Below the pieces are notes generated by a model, which was not told the DNA's origin, did not search any database, and worked only from the letters and a program-made list of their open reading frames with translations. Positions 17,103 to 26,277 of a stretch of 64,000 nt of DNA are shown one piece after another. Location of the stretch: the NCBI RefSeq assembly GCF_900177665.1, contig NZ_FXAW01000004.1, forward strand, positions 399,647 to 463,646, in the 5' to 3' direction. Position 1 is the stretch's first letter. Each line of letters begins with the position of its first letter. Both the position numbers and the translations under genes were made by a program. Source of the stretch: Marivirga sericea. Its GTDB lineage: Bacteria > Bacteroidota > Bacteroidia > Cytophagales > Cyclobacteriaceae.

Positions 17103-18836
17103 TTACGGCTTCTGACTAACTCTTTGCAAGTCCAAATCTTGAAAATCAAAACTGAAATCAATGAAACGTGAGATACCTTTCATTTTAATGCTTATTGCTT
17201 TTCCATCTTCATTCATTGAAAAACTAGCAAGGGCATCGGCTTTCATGTCTTGATACTCCCATTTTATAGCAAAAGTATTGCTTTCATAAAATACCATTTT
17301 CCCATTTAGCCTTGGTGACTTATAAGATTTGAACCATAATTCTCCATCTCTATCGAACACTTCAACCTTGCCAAACCAGTCATCCTTGTAAATCCCTAAA
17401 TAGTTTTCCTTTTTAATTTTAACATTTTTGTTTGCCTCAACCTGATTCCAAACTTTTTCCGCATCAGGGTCCCTCATTGATATTCTTTGCTGCTGCATGC
17501 CTTTAGCCATCTCTAACCAGTTTATACCAGTTTCTAATTTCAAATACTCATCCAATAATATAAAACCCATCAGTCCATTCAAGAATTCAGAACCAGCAGC
17601 TTCCGAATTATTAAGAACAACAATACCAAGCTCTAATTCGGGGATCAAAGTTACTTCTGATGCCATGCCTGCTACTAAACCAGAATGTTCAACTTTGAAA
17701 TACCCGTTAAAATCAGACAAAAACCAACCTAAACCATAGCCGGAAAAGTGGGACTTAAATGGCGACCTTGGGTCTGCTTGCTTATTAATAGCCGTATGTA
17801 CCCGCCACATTTCTTGTTGCTGTACTCTAGGGAACAATGCTTCCTCCATTTTAGCACCATATTTACCTTCATTTAAATGCATTAACATCCACTTGCACAT
17901 ATCATTCGCGCTGGCCCAAATTCCACCGGCTGCACCATTCATTTTTTCCTTAATCTCAGAATTCCCTGAAATCACGGGGTATTCAATCACTTTTAAAGAT
18001 TGGCCATCAAAAAAATGGGGAGAAGCTGGATTATCATTTTTCATTGCATGACTTATACTGCCATATGTATGATTCATGCCTAATGGATCAAAAATATTTT
18101 CTTCAACATATGTTTCCCATGACTTGCCAGAAACCCTTGCAATCAGTTCACCTGCAACTAAATATAATAAATTGTCATAATCGAATTTGGTTCTAAAAGG
18201 AGTGGTAGGTTCGAAATATTGAAAGGCAGTAAGTACATCATCAATTGTAAAATCCGAACCATCTGGAAAAATCATTAGGTCGCCAGCACCAAGCCCTAAA
18301 CCACTTCGATGAGTCAATAGGTCTTGGATATTAAAGTTGTTCGTGACATACTCATCGTACATTTTAAACTCGGGTATGTAATCAATTACCTTATCTTCCC
18401 AATTAACTTTTCCTTGTTCAACCAAAATAGCCAATGCAGTAGAAGTAAATGCTTTAGAATTCGAGGCAATACCAAATGGAGTGTCTGCGGTTACTGCTTC
18501 TTTTGAATTGACCGAACTAACACCATATCCTTTGACGTGAACAATCTTTCCATCTTTTACTACACCTATTGCAAAGCCTGCAGTATTATTCATTGTGCTA
18601 AAAGCCTTATTTGCTATACTGTCAATTTGCTCTGTCGTCATTTGTGCATATGCAGATACAGAAGGCATTAATACCATTGAGCAAATCAAAATTACAACAC
18701 TCCGGTTAATAAGTGCCTTTTTGAAGAAAGTCCTTTGATTCGCGTAAAAGTTTGTCATAAAAGTAGATTTCCTATAAGCAGGCACTATGAGCAACATCAG
18801 TAATAAAATTCCAAATCCATTGATATAATCAGTCAT
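17103..18836 (-). CDS. Membrane-anchored serine hydrolase, class C beta-lactamase fold
   Basis: The start at 18836 (577 residues) is chosen because an ECF-type promoter lies at 18855-18884, inside the longer frame that would begin at 18938. The N-terminus has a hydrophobic helix (GILLLMLLIVPAY) and then a second segment ending SVSAYAQ, so an internal start at MTNFY giving one signal peptide is also possible. Motifs are S125-N-S-K128, YDN (DYDNLLY) and HSG (EHSGLVAG). A C-terminal beta domain starts near NYLGIYKDDWFGKVEVF. It may belong to the neighbouring sigma regulon. Confidence 0.85.
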   Translation of the reverse strand: MTDYINGFGILLLMLLIVPAYRKSTFMTNFYANQRTFFKKALINRSVVILICSMVLMPSVSAYAQMTTEQIDSIANKAFSTMNNTAGFAIGVVKDGKIVHVKGYGVSSVNSKEAVTADTPFGIASNSKAFTSTALAILVEQGKVNWEDKVIDYIPEFKMYDEYVTNNFNIQDLLTHRSGLGLGAGDLMIFPDGSDFTIDDVLTAFQYFEPTTPFRTKFDYDNLLYLVAGELIARVSGKSWETYVEENIFDPLGMNHTYGSISHAMKNDNPASPHFFDGQSLKVIEYPVISGNSEIKEKMNGAAGGIWASANDMCKWMLMHLNEGKYGAKMEEALFPRVQQQEMWRVHTAINKQADPRSPFKSHFSGYGLGWFLSDFNGYFKVEHSGLVAGMASEVTLIPELELGIVVLNNSEAAGSEFLNGLMGFILLDEYLKLETGINWLEMAKGMQQQRISMRDPDAEKVWNQVEANKNVKIKKENYLGIYKDDWFGKVEVFDRDGELWFKSYKSPRLNGKMVFYESNTFAIKWEYQDMKADALASFSMNEDGKAISIKMKGISRFIDFSFDFQDLDLQRVSQKP

Positions 18837-18854
18837 AATTGTGTTTTTTGTTAT

Positions 18855-18884
18855 TAAGATTATTGTCAACTTAAGAAGGTTACA
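18855..18884 (-). promoter_or_regulatory. Candidate ECF sigma promoter for the serine hydrolase gene
   Basis: The minus strand shows TGTAACC (18878-18884), a 17-base spacer and ATCTTA (18855-18860), 18 bases ahead of the start at 18836. The same -35 heptamer and spacer occur ahead of both ECF sigma operons (21811-21840 and 26851-26880). Confidence 0.55.
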
Positions 18885-19030
18885 ATTTTGACTAGATAAC
18901 TCATATAAAACAGACCAAAACATATAATCAATTTGCACTGGTCTGGAAAATTCGAGTGCCTAATACATCCAATATATATTTTGACTAAGGGAGACTGAGA
19001 ATTGCTTTGACTTCACCTACAAATATAAAA

Positions 19031-19059
19031 ATCCATAAAACGATAAATGTTTTATGGAT
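19031..19059 (-). terminator. Rho-independent terminator of the sigma cassette 1 operon
   Basis: ATCCATAAAAC (19031-19041) pairs perfectly with GTTTTATGGAT (19049-19059) around a 7-base loop. Read on the minus strand it is followed by TTTTTATATTT. It separates the operon ending at 19124 from the serine hydrolase gene starting at 18836. Confidence 0.8.
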
Positions 19060-19123
19060 CTGTCAATTGTAAAAAAGATAATTTCTCTAGTCTTGACTAG
19101 AATTTATAGGTTGATTATTTCCT

Positions 19124-20545
19124 TTATTCGAGCGTATCTAATTTTTCTATCGCCCACTGATTATTTGAATCTAATTTTAAACTTTTATGGTAATTCTCAA
19201 TGGCGAGCACTTTATCTCCTGAGTCTAAATAAGTGTCCGCCAGAATGCTAAAAATATACCATGAATCAGGTATAGCGGTAGCAAGTATCTCAAGTAAATC
19301 AATAGCTTTGTCAAACTCCTTGGACTCACGATATTTATTGGCGGCATCCATAATATATTTATCAGATATATTGCCTTCCATGGAATCTAGTTTGGCAATT
19401 GCGGCATCAAAACCTTGGGATTCATAGATTTCTATGAGCTCTTTGGTACCTATATATTTATTAGTTTCCGAAGTAGAACCTGCTAGCTTTTCACGTATCA
19501 TACTTCTTACATCTACCCATCCATCCAATGGCCCCCTATTTGATAAAGTAGCGACTACAAGGTCTGTACTTCGATAAATATCCAATTCACCTGAAACGCC
19601 ATGAGCGCCCCCATTATGTCCATACACTTCAATACCGTTGAACTTATTGAGCGTAAAACCATAACCGTAAGCATCGTGAACATCGTTAGAGATCATTTGT
19701 GCCAGGCTTTCTTTTGAAATCAGTTTATTATTTTTAAGTGCAATAGCAAATTTTAGTAAGTCTTCCACTGTGGAATAGGCACCTCCTGCAGAGCTGCCTT
19801 TGGCTCCTTTCATATAGGTACTTGTTGTCCAAATACCATGTTCATCTTTCTTAATGTATCCCTCGGCAATATTTGGAATTGATCTATCAGTTTCATAATT
19901 CCCTGTATTCTTCATTCCCGCGACTTCAAAAATGTTTTTATTAACATACTCATAGTAAGTATCTCCCGACAAACGCTCTATGATCATCCCAAGAACAATA
20001 TAACCTGCATTGCTATAGCTGAATCCGGTACCCGGTGAGAACAGTAGCTCATCATCTCTAAACAAGCTAAAGTAATCAGCAATCGTTCTTACACTATGTT
20101 TAGCACGATGTTCGAATTTATTATTAAAAAAATCGGTTAATCCAGAGGTATGAACCAATAGCTGTTCTATCGTCACACTATCCCTCACAGTAGTATTTGG
20201 GTAATCTGGCAGCGTTTCACCCACAGTACTGTCAAGATTTAATTTATCTTGTTGTACCAATTGCATGATTGCAACGGCAGTAAACATTTTGCCCATTGAG
20301 GCTATTCCAAACTTTGTGTCAATTCTATTAGGGACATTATGCGCCAAATTTGCGTAGCCGTAAGCTTTTTTAAAAAGTACCTCCTCGTTTTTAGCAATTA
20401 AAACTGCACCGCTATAGCCATTCTCCTTGGAGATCTTTTCTAGATTTTCATCAATTTCACCAATCTTATCTCGATAGAGATTGTCCTGACTTAAGTCACA
20501 TCCGAAGAGTAGAATTACAATTATATATGTAGATATCTTTTTCAT
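19124..20545 (-). CDS. Serine hydrolase lipoprotein with C-terminal TPR
   Basis: A 473-residue protein with lipobox Cys16 (LLFGC). Motifs are S83-M-G-K86, YSN (YSNAGY) and HNG (YGHNGGAHG). Instead of the lipocalin-like tail of its paralogs, residues 370-470 form TPR-type helices (ADTYLDSGDKVLAIENYHKS). It is the last gene of a four-gene operon (DUF6249, ECF sigma, two-helix protein, hydrolase). Its start overlaps the stop of the preceding gene by one base, implying translational coupling and control by the adjacent sigma factor. The substrate is unknown. Confidence 0.88.
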   Translation of the reverse strand: MKKISTYIIVILLFGCDLSQDNLYRDKIGEIDENLEKISKENGYSGAVLIAKNEEVLFKKAYGYANLAHNVPNRIDTKFGIASMGKMFTAVAIMQLVQQDKLNLDSTVGETLPDYPNTTVRDSVTIEQLLVHTSGLTDFFNNKFEHRAKHSVRTIADYFSLFRDDELLFSPGTGFSYSNAGYIVLGMIIERLSGDTYYEYVNKNIFEVAGMKNTGNYETDRSIPNIAEGYIKKDEHGIWTTSTYMKGAKGSSAGGAYSTVEDLLKFAIALKNNKLISKESLAQMISNDVHDAYGYGFTLNKFNGIEVYGHNGGAHGVSGELDIYRSTDLVVATLSNRGPLDGWVDVRSMIREKLAGSTSETNKYIGTKELIEIYESQGFDAAIAKLDSMEGNISDKYIMDAANKYRESKEFDKAIDLLEILATAIPDSWYIFSILADTYLDSGDKVLAIENYHKSLKLDSNNQWAIEKLDTLE

Positions 20546-20895
20546 TATGTAGTAATTTTATGGTTTTTAACAGTTCTCGTTCTGCTAATCTCAAGCTGTA
20601 TGAACAGAATAATGAGCGTTAAGATTACAGCAGTATATGTTACGATGGAGTACTCCATAGTTCGAACATTAGTCGAAAAGCTAAACAGAATTCCTAAAAC
20701 AGCTATTAAACCAACTGATAGTTTTAAAGCCATCATTGCTTTTGCTTTATAGTGGCCAATTTTACCTTGTAAGCTTTCCTGTGTAGCTATTGCCCCCAGA
20801 ACACGCTCTTCCAAATCGATAGGATCATTAACATTATCTATTTCTCTAAAGATGTCTTTTAAGTGATCTTCCTTATTCATAATATTTATATTCAT
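20545..20895 (-). CDS. Two-helix membrane protein, putative anti-sigma factor (cassette 1)
   Basis: A 116-residue protein. An N-terminal charged cytoplasmic part (about 60 residues) precedes two hydrophobic helices (LKLSVGLIAVLGILF and IVTYTAVILTLIILF). The first Met could also be the one at 20880. It overlaps the ECF sigma gene by up to 23 bases, the typical position of an anti-sigma factor, but no ZAS zinc motif (HxxxCxxC) is visible. The anti-sigma role is an inference from position and topology, supported by a similar protein in cassette 2. Confidence 0.55.
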   Translation of the reverse strand: MNINIMNKEDHLKDIFREIDNVNDPIDLEERVLGAIATQESLQGKIGHYKAKAMMALKLSVGLIAVLGILFSFSTNVRTMEYSIVTYTAVILTLIILFIQLEISRTRTVKNHKITT

Positions 20896-21436
20896 TAAGA
20901 TTTTGCTCCTTAAGCACTTTATAAAAACTTGTTCTACCTCGGTGAAGAAGAACTTTTACATTGGACTTTGTAAACATGGTAATAGCTTCAATCTCCACCA
21001 TATTTTGTTCATCGATATAAAATAGTTGCAAGACCAAGGCTTCTTTTGCAGGAATTTTCTCAAATACCGCTTTAATCAGTTTCTTCAACTCTTGTTTTTC
21101 TAGTTGACCAATTGCGTCATTCAATGCAGTTCGTTCACCATCTGAAATTGAATATTCTCCGACCACCTCATGTTTCCGCTTTTCTTGTTTGATGAATTGT
21201 AATGCCTTATTGACCACAATCCGGTAAAACCAGGTGGAAAATTTAGATTCTACTCGAAACTTATGTAGCGAAGAATAAGCTGCGACAAAGCTGTCCTGAA
21301 CAACATCTTTAGCATCATCTTCGCTTTTCACTATTGAAACAGCGACTCCAAAAGCTTTATTTTGATACGTTTTTATGAAATAACTGAAAGCATTGCTATT
21401 ACCCTTCAAGACCTCATCTATGTAGTGAGAATCCAT
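20873..21436 (-). CDS. ECF-type RNA polymerase sigma factor (cassette 1)
   Basis: A 187-residue protein. Region 2 at 8-85 (DDAKDVVQDSFVAAYSSLHK and STWFYRIVVNKAL) and region 4 at 120-175 (KIPAKEALVLQLFYIDEQNM, then a helix-turn-helix KSNVKVLLHRGRTSFYKVLK) define an ECF sigma-70 factor. It lies six bases after the DUF6249 gene and overlaps the two-helix gene. A TGTAACC promoter upstream of the operon suggests autoregulation. It is clearly related to the sigma factor at 26274-26840. Confidence 0.92.
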   Translation of the reverse strand: MDSHYIDEVLKGNSNAFSYFIKTYQNKAFGVAVSIVKSEDDAKDVVQDSFVAAYSSLHKFRVESKFSTWFYRIVVNKALQFIKQEKRKHEVVGEYSISDGERTALNDAIGQLEKQELKKLIKAVFEKIPAKEALVLQLFYIDEQNMVEIEAITMFTKSNVKVLLHRGRTSFYKVLKEQNLNEYKYYE

Positions 21437-21442
21437 ATAAAT

Positions 21443-21784
21443 CTATTTATTCTTTCTAATTTTCTTCACCCAGAAAAATGCTACAATGAGACTACTGCCA
21501 CCAAACAACAGCATAAAAGAAGGGTAAAAAACCAATTCGTCAATTCGAAAGGCCTTTTCTAACATGTATGCCAATAGCAAACCGAACGCAACACCTACCA
21601 TCAACAGCCCTAATTTTAAATCTAAGTAGCGATTGTTATTTGAAGGGGCATTAGTATCAATACCTTTTTCAATTTTAGCCATTCGCTCTAAATGGGCTGC
21701 TTTAATAAAACTATATATTGAGTAAGCTGCGGCTATAAAAAAGGTTATCAGTACTACTCCTGGTCCAAAGAAAAAATCATCCAT
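21443..21784 (-). CDS. DUF6249-like membrane protein (cassette 1)
   Basis: A 113-residue protein with three hydrophobic segments, the motif ERMAKIEKG after the first, and MLLFGGSSLIVAFFWVKKI at the end. The same motifs recur in the protein at 25580-25921 (ERMAIIELG and MLLFGGASMIAAFFLVLKRM), matching DUF6249. It is the first gene of the sigma operon here and the third gene in cassette 2. Role unknown; it could take part in membrane signal sensing with the two-helix protein (inference). Confidence 0.7.
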   Translation of the reverse strand: MDDFFFGPGVVLITFFIAAAYSIYSFIKAAHLERMAKIEKGIDTNAPSNNNRYLDLKLGLLMVGVAFGLLLAYMLEKAFRIDELVFYPSFMLLFGGSSLIVAFFWVKKIRKNK

Positions 21785-21810
21785 ATTATTTTTTTTTAAG
21801 TTTATGTGTG

Positions 21811-21840
21811 TTGGATATCTGTCAACACAAAAAGGTTACA
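21811..21840 (-). promoter_or_regulatory. Candidate ECF sigma promoter of cassette 1
   Basis: The minus strand shows TGTAACC (21834-21840), a 17-base spacer and ATCCAA (21811-21816), 27 bases ahead of the operon's first ATG. The heptamer and spacing match the promoters at 18855-18884 and 26851-26880. Confidence 0.55.
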
Positions 21841-22276
21841 GTTTTTTTGACAATAGTGAATTTATAAATTAACCTAAGTGTGTATAATTATAAGTTGTTG
21901 ACCAAAAAACGGCTAAGGCGTACCTATACTTATTTTTTGATTTAAATTACGAAATCTCATTTCATAGATTTCATGGTTCAAAACAAATAGTTACGGACGT
22001 TTATAGTTGCTGTCTAAAATCCATATTAGGACTCAAACACCTATGAAAAATACTATATGTAGTAATAGAAGAAAGTTGAGATTGTAAAAAAGAAGAACTC
22101 CAGATAGCCAATTATCTCGATCGAAGATGGATAAAAAATAATTCAACTAAGGTATTAACAGGTCGGGCCGATGTTCAATAGAGTGGAAAAAACAGCCCTT
22201 TTTGCAACTGCCTTTCCTACTCTTTTGACTACTGCAATAAAACTTTATAGAAACTCTAGCTAAACCAGCTTCTTTA
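21841..22276. other. Intergenic region
   Basis: About 440 bases upstream of cassette 1 and downstream of the serine hydrolase gene that ends at 22277. No coding frame, repeat or clear hairpin was found. Confidence 0.4.
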
Positions 22277-23341
22277 TCACATCAAATCCTCAATGGCATT
22301 TTTAATTGAGTAAACATTACTTTTTTTACTATTAGTTAATATGATAATAGTATTATTATTTGAGATATCTTTATTAATGAGACATTCATAGTTTCCAGTG
22401 CTACCGTGATGAGTATGTTCAATTATCTGGTTTCCTTGATATTTTATTTGACCCAAAGCAGATTCCATATTCTTGATATCCAATTCAGCAGTTTCACCAA
22501 GAGCCTTTACAGAGTTTTTCTCGATTAAATTATATGAGTGAAGGCCTTTCAGGAGCTTAAATAAATCTTTAGTCGTAGTAGAAAATAAAAATATGGATGA
22601 TTTTATTGTAAAAGGTGGTTTGTCTTCGATAAATTCATTGTTAAACGAAATAGCCATAGCACTCCTGTTTTTATAAGGAAATGATTCATTAAAGTGACTT
22701 TGATTTAGCTCTAATGGTTTCAAAATGTTTTGGGTAGCATACTCGGAAAAGCTTTTGCTTGATACACTCTCAACAATTTTTGAAAGTAGAAAAGGACTAT
22801 AATTTGTGTATAAATAACCTTCTCCTGGCGTAAACTCCAAATCTGGTATTTCAAGCAAATCTTTCATTAGGACTTCATCATTTATTTCCGGATGTTTTCC
22901 CCAATTTATTTTTGGAAGACCACCAGTATATTGAAGTAAGTTTAGAATGGTAATCTGATTTGACCAATTGGGTAAATGACTCAAGTACTTTGATATTGGG
23001 TCATCTAATTTTAGTAATTCCTTTTCCTCTAATTGCATTATAGCGATCGCTGGAATTTCTTTATAAATAGAACCAATGTTGAATTTATCTGTTTTTGATA
23101 AAATTGTTTTTCTATCTCCATTAGAGAATCCAAACCCTTTGTTATAAATAATTTCATCATTTTTAGCAACCAATACGTTTCCGTTAAACTCGCCATTTTG
23201 GTATAAAGTGGTAAGTACCGAATCTAATTCATCGTGAAATTGGTTTCCTTTTGAACTAGAATCGGTGTTTTCGGTATTGCAGTTAGTAAATAAAAAAGAT
23301 AAGGTAATTACTGCAAAGAGGGTTTTTAAAAAATTATTCAT
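22277..23341 (-). CDS. Small serine hydrolase lipoprotein, class C beta-lactamase fold
   Basis: The start at 23341 is chosen because it gives a lipoprotein signal (MNNFLKTLFAVITLSFLFTNC, Cys21); the longer frame to 23404 adds an unlikely charged leader. The protein has about 354 residues and lacks the usual C-terminal barrel, ending soon after the third motif. Motifs are S91-I-Y-K94, YTN (YTNYSP) and HHG (HTHHGSTGNYE). It is a single gene with long spacers on both sides. Its minimal size resembles a bare penicillin-binding domain. Confidence 0.85.
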   Translation of the reverse strand: MNNFLKTLFAVITLSFLFTNCNTENTDSSSKGNQFHDELDSVLTTLYQNGEFNGNVLVAKNDEIIYNKGFGFSNGDRKTILSKTDKFNIGSIYKEIPAIAIMQLEEKELLKLDDPISKYLSHLPNWSNQITILNLLQYTGGLPKINWGKHPEINDEVLMKDLLEIPDLEFTPGEGYLYTNYSPFLLSKIVESVSSKSFSEYATQNILKPLELNQSHFNESFPYKNRSAMAISFNNEFIEDKPPFTIKSSIFLFSTTTKDLFKLLKGLHSYNLIEKNSVKALGETAELDIKNMESALGQIKYQGNQIIEHTHHGSTGNYECLINKDISNNNTIIILTNSKKSNVYSIKNAIEDLM

Positions 23342-23886
23342 GTATAGATATTTAGGTTTATGATTTAAAATCGTATTCACTTTTTTATCCAGAGATTGCT
23401 TCACTTCTGGCTAGAATCCCTCCAACAAACAAGTTCTAACAATCTATTGATAGGTTTGTATCAATTACCCTAACTACTACCGTCACTACTTCTTAGATAA
23501 GTTAAGCTCATTGGAAATCAATACTGATGCAAACATATTAAGACAAAACGTAATCTGATGTTAACTTAAGTTAATAAAAGAACCCTCTCTTATATAACCT
23601 ATAAATTGCTTTCAGAAAACTCTCTGGCTAAGTATTGCTTCAGTTTCTTGATTCTTAAAGAATGCTAAAAGTACTATGAATTATCATGTAAAAAATACTG
23701 CAAATTGCACTAAAAAAGGATAAAAAATATTTAGTCCCTTAAGCCTCCACAGTTTCATCTACTAGATTATCAATATGTTTTTATTTCCAATCATTTTTCT
23801 AAAGAGCATAATTCGATAAATAATAATTTATATCATGTAATTTTTAATAGAATAAGGACTAGGTGAAAATATCATAAATTGCTTAT
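23342..23886. other. Intergenic region with a perfect palindrome
   Basis: No gene is seen in about 545 bases. A 14-base palindrome lies at 23561-23574 (listed separately); otherwise the sequence is AT-rich and featureless. Confidence 0.4.
23561..23574. promoter_or_regulatory. Palindrome TTAACTTAAGTTAA, copy 1
   Basis: A perfect 14-base palindrome about 220 bases ahead of the small serine hydrolase lipoprotein start. An identical one is at 62044-62057, ahead of another lipoprotein gene, and a near match lies at 28083-28101. AT-rich palindromes can arise by chance, so an operator role is tentative. Confidence 0.3.
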
Positions 23887-25542
23887 TCACTCAAATGCAG
23901 GAATCAAATAGTCTTCCACCATCTCGAAAGCTTGAGGATGGGCATATGGTTTGTTGTATTCCGTTGCGGTTATAAGAATAACCATTTCCAGTTCTTGCAA
24001 AATCATAAGATGATTCCCTCCATTTCCACTAGCTAAATAGGTGTCGTATTTTTTAGATGGACCTTGAAGGTCTCTGTTCCAAAATAAATAACCATAATCC
24101 TGATTATTTACAGTCGAAATTTTTTGATGAGGAGTAAATGTCTTTTCAATCCATTCTTCAGAAATCAATTGTCGACCTTTCCAACTTCCTTTATTTAGAT
24201 ACAATTGACCATATTTTGCGAATGAAAGTGCATTCATTCGGCACGAACCAGCCGTATTTGGAACCTTCGTAGGCGTATATTGCCAACGCACTTTTTTGAT
24301 ATTGAGCGGATCAAAAAGATTCTCTTCAGCAAAATCCTCTAAGCCTTCTACCGTCTGATCAAGTATATCACCCAATACGACAACCCCACCAGTGAAGTAT
24401 TGCCAAGTGCCACGATCTGCCTGCTTTCTTAGTGGTAAATTCAATACAAAATGCACCCAGTCATCGGTTACATACATATTTTCTTCATTTCCTGGCGAAC
24501 CATAATCGCTATCATTTCCATCAAAATCAGAGGACATGGTGAGGAGATCATTAATTGATATAGCAGCTTTAGCTTTATCATTGGCAATTTCCTCCTTACC
24601 CTTGTAGAAGCTATTCAGCCTTACAAATTCATTTTTAATAAATCCCTGATCGATAGCGATACCTACCAAACTAGAGGTGAAGCTTTTAGTCAGTGACCGA
24701 GTATCGTGAAGCGTTTTTTTCTTTGCTCCATTAAAGTATTCTTCTACTGCTAGCTCTCCATCTTTTAGAACAACAATGCTAGTTACCCCTTTGAACTTCC
24801 CTTTTAGAATAGCTTCCTTCAATGACTCAACCCTATCCTGATCAAAGTCTTTTTGATAAACCTTAAAATCATCTGATTTAGGAATGTTCAACTTCTTTTT
24901 ACTGTCAGCAATAGCCGGCCATTCTTTTTTTATGTCTATAGATCCTCTTGCGATGATGTTTCCAACCAATGTCTCTTCTACAACTAAATAGGGCCTGATT
25001 GAGATAGTAAGACTGTGCGTTCCTTCACTCAATGCTTCATTTCCGCCTCCTTTGTACATAAATTTCTGCCACAGAAATCTCCCCCAATGATCTGGGTTGT
25101 CATTTCGTTTTAAGGGAATTCCATAGACTGTTTGTTCATTTTTTGACTGGCAACTACCCGCACCAAAGGGAAGCCGATTTTTATAAATCTCTTGTCCATC
25201 GACTTCAAAGATAAATTCAAAGTTGCCTTTATTACAGTACTCCTCCAATGAGAGGCCAGGTTTTAGCTCCTGCAAGTAAGCTGTTAGCGTCTTTGGTAAA
25301 AAGGCTCGTATGTTCAGTTCCGTTTGTTCCGTAAAAGTTATAGCCGATAGAAAGTCCGTTTCCTGGAAGGAAGCAAAGGGAATAAACTTATCCATAAAAG
25401 CAATCTCGCCTATGTGATCTTGATGCAGCTGATTTAAAATAGCACCTTTATTCACACTTGAGACGCTTTCGCCACTTTGACCAACAGCAATTCTACAGAA
25501 AATAAGACATAGTAATGACAGGATGAAAAATTTCAATTTCAT
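23887..25542 (-). CDS. Exported serine hydrolase, 6-aminohexanoate-dimer-hydrolase-like (cassette 2)
   Basis: A 551-residue protein with a signal peptide ending near AVGQ. Residues 40-215 form an extra N-terminal domain not found in the paralogs. The catalytic part has S283-L-T-K286. The second motif appears as YFTGG (WQYFTGGVVVLG) rather than Y-x-N, and the third as SGNGGN, a pattern resembling NylB-type amidases and related carboxylesterases. It is the last gene of cassette 2, 37 bases after the DUF6249 gene, and so probably sigma-controlled. The substrate is unknown. Confidence 0.85.
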   Translation of the reverse strand: MKLKFFILSLLCLIFCRIAVGQSGESVSSVNKGAILNQLHQDHIGEIAFMDKFIPFASFQETDFLSAITFTEQTELNIRAFLPKTLTAYLQELKPGLSLEEYCNKGNFEFIFEVDGQEIYKNRLPFGAGSCQSKNEQTVYGIPLKRNDNPDHWGRFLWQKFMYKGGGNEALSEGTHSLTISIRPYLVVEETLVGNIIARGSIDIKKEWPAIADSKKKLNIPKSDDFKVYQKDFDQDRVESLKEAILKGKFKGVTSIVVLKDGELAVEEYFNGAKKKTLHDTRSLTKSFTSSLVGIAIDQGFIKNEFVRLNSFYKGKEEIANDKAKAAISINDLLTMSSDFDGNDSDYGSPGNEENMYVTDDWVHFVLNLPLRKQADRGTWQYFTGGVVVLGDILDQTVEGLEDFAEENLFDPLNIKKVRWQYTPTKVPNTAGSCRMNALSFAKYGQLYLNKGSWKGRQLISEEWIEKTFTPHQKISTVNNQDYGYLFWNRDLQGPSKKYDTYLASGNGGNHLMILQELEMVILITATEYNKPYAHPQAFEMVEDYLIPAFE

Positions 25543-25579
25543 AATTTTTGATTTAATGATGTAAAAGTTAAATACTTAT

Positions 25580-25921
25580 TTAGAGGTCTTTTTTCATCCG
25601 TTTAAGGACTAAAAAAAATGCAGCAATCATGGAAGCGCCACCAAAAAGCAGCATTGAGGCCATATAAATAATGGACTGGTTGAGAGGCTTAACCAACATA
25701 TTGAGATATAATCCAACTACCAAACCGACAGCAACGCCTATTGCTACCAATCCAATAATGAAAAAGATATAATATTTCTCTTCTGAATTGAACATATCCG
25801 GATTCGCTCCTAATTCAATTATGGCCATTCTTTCTTTATTTCTGGTTGTGTAGTAATAATAGAATATGGCCAGAGAGACTAAGTACAAGCTGACATATGA
25901 TAGGGTAGTTCCAAAATCCAT
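25580..25921 (-). CDS. DUF6249-like membrane protein (cassette 2)
   Basis: A 113-residue protein, the same length as its cassette 1 relative, with three hydrophobic segments. It shares ERMA-IE-G and the ending MLLFGGASMIAAFFLVLKRM. It is the third gene of the operon, between the two-helix protein and the serine hydrolase, whereas in cassette 1 the equivalent gene comes first. Function unknown. Confidence 0.7.
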   Translation of the reverse strand: MDFGTTLSYVSLYLVSLAIFYYYYTTRNKERMAIIELGANPDMFNSEEKYYIFFIIGLVAIGVAVGLVVGLYLNMLVKPLNQSIIYMASMLLFGGASMIAAFFLVLKRMKKDL

Positions 25922-25974
25922 AATGTATTTGAATTAATTAGTTTGATCAGAAGACTTCCAATCTGGAATGGTGG

Positions 25975-26277
25975 TTACAATTTCTTTTGGTTTTTTACAT
26001 AATTAAGAACGATAGGAATTAAAAAACCTGCTATAGCGAGTAGTAAAACTCCCATACCAACGATAGCTGTATCGTCATTCGATATACTTTTAACCCGTGT
26101 CCCAAGTGCTATAATCAATAAAACACCTAATACAACGACTAACTTGAAAGGCCAAGACGAAAGCATTGATGGTTTAGTAATCATTAGTTTTCGAGTGTAT
26201 GGCTTTTCAATTTTTCGCATCACCTTTTCAGTCAATTCGCTGGAGGGTGATTTCAAGGAGGAGTTATCTTTTTTCAT
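25975..26277 (-). CDS. Two-helix membrane protein, putative anti-sigma factor (cassette 2)
   Basis: A 100-residue protein with a basic N-terminal segment (about 45 residues) and two hydrophobic helices (FKLVVVLGVLLIIAL and VGMGVLLLAIAGFLIPIVL). It overlaps the sigma gene by four bases (ATGA type), so translation is coupled. It has the same topology and position as the cassette 1 protein, though sequence similarity is low. No zinc-binding anti-sigma motif is visible; the role is inferred. Confidence 0.55.
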   Translation of the reverse strand: MKKDNSSLKSPSSELTEKVMRKIEKPYTRKLMITKPSMLSSWPFKLVVVLGVLLIIALGTRVKSISNDDTAIVGMGVLLLAIAGFLIPIVLNYVKNQKKL

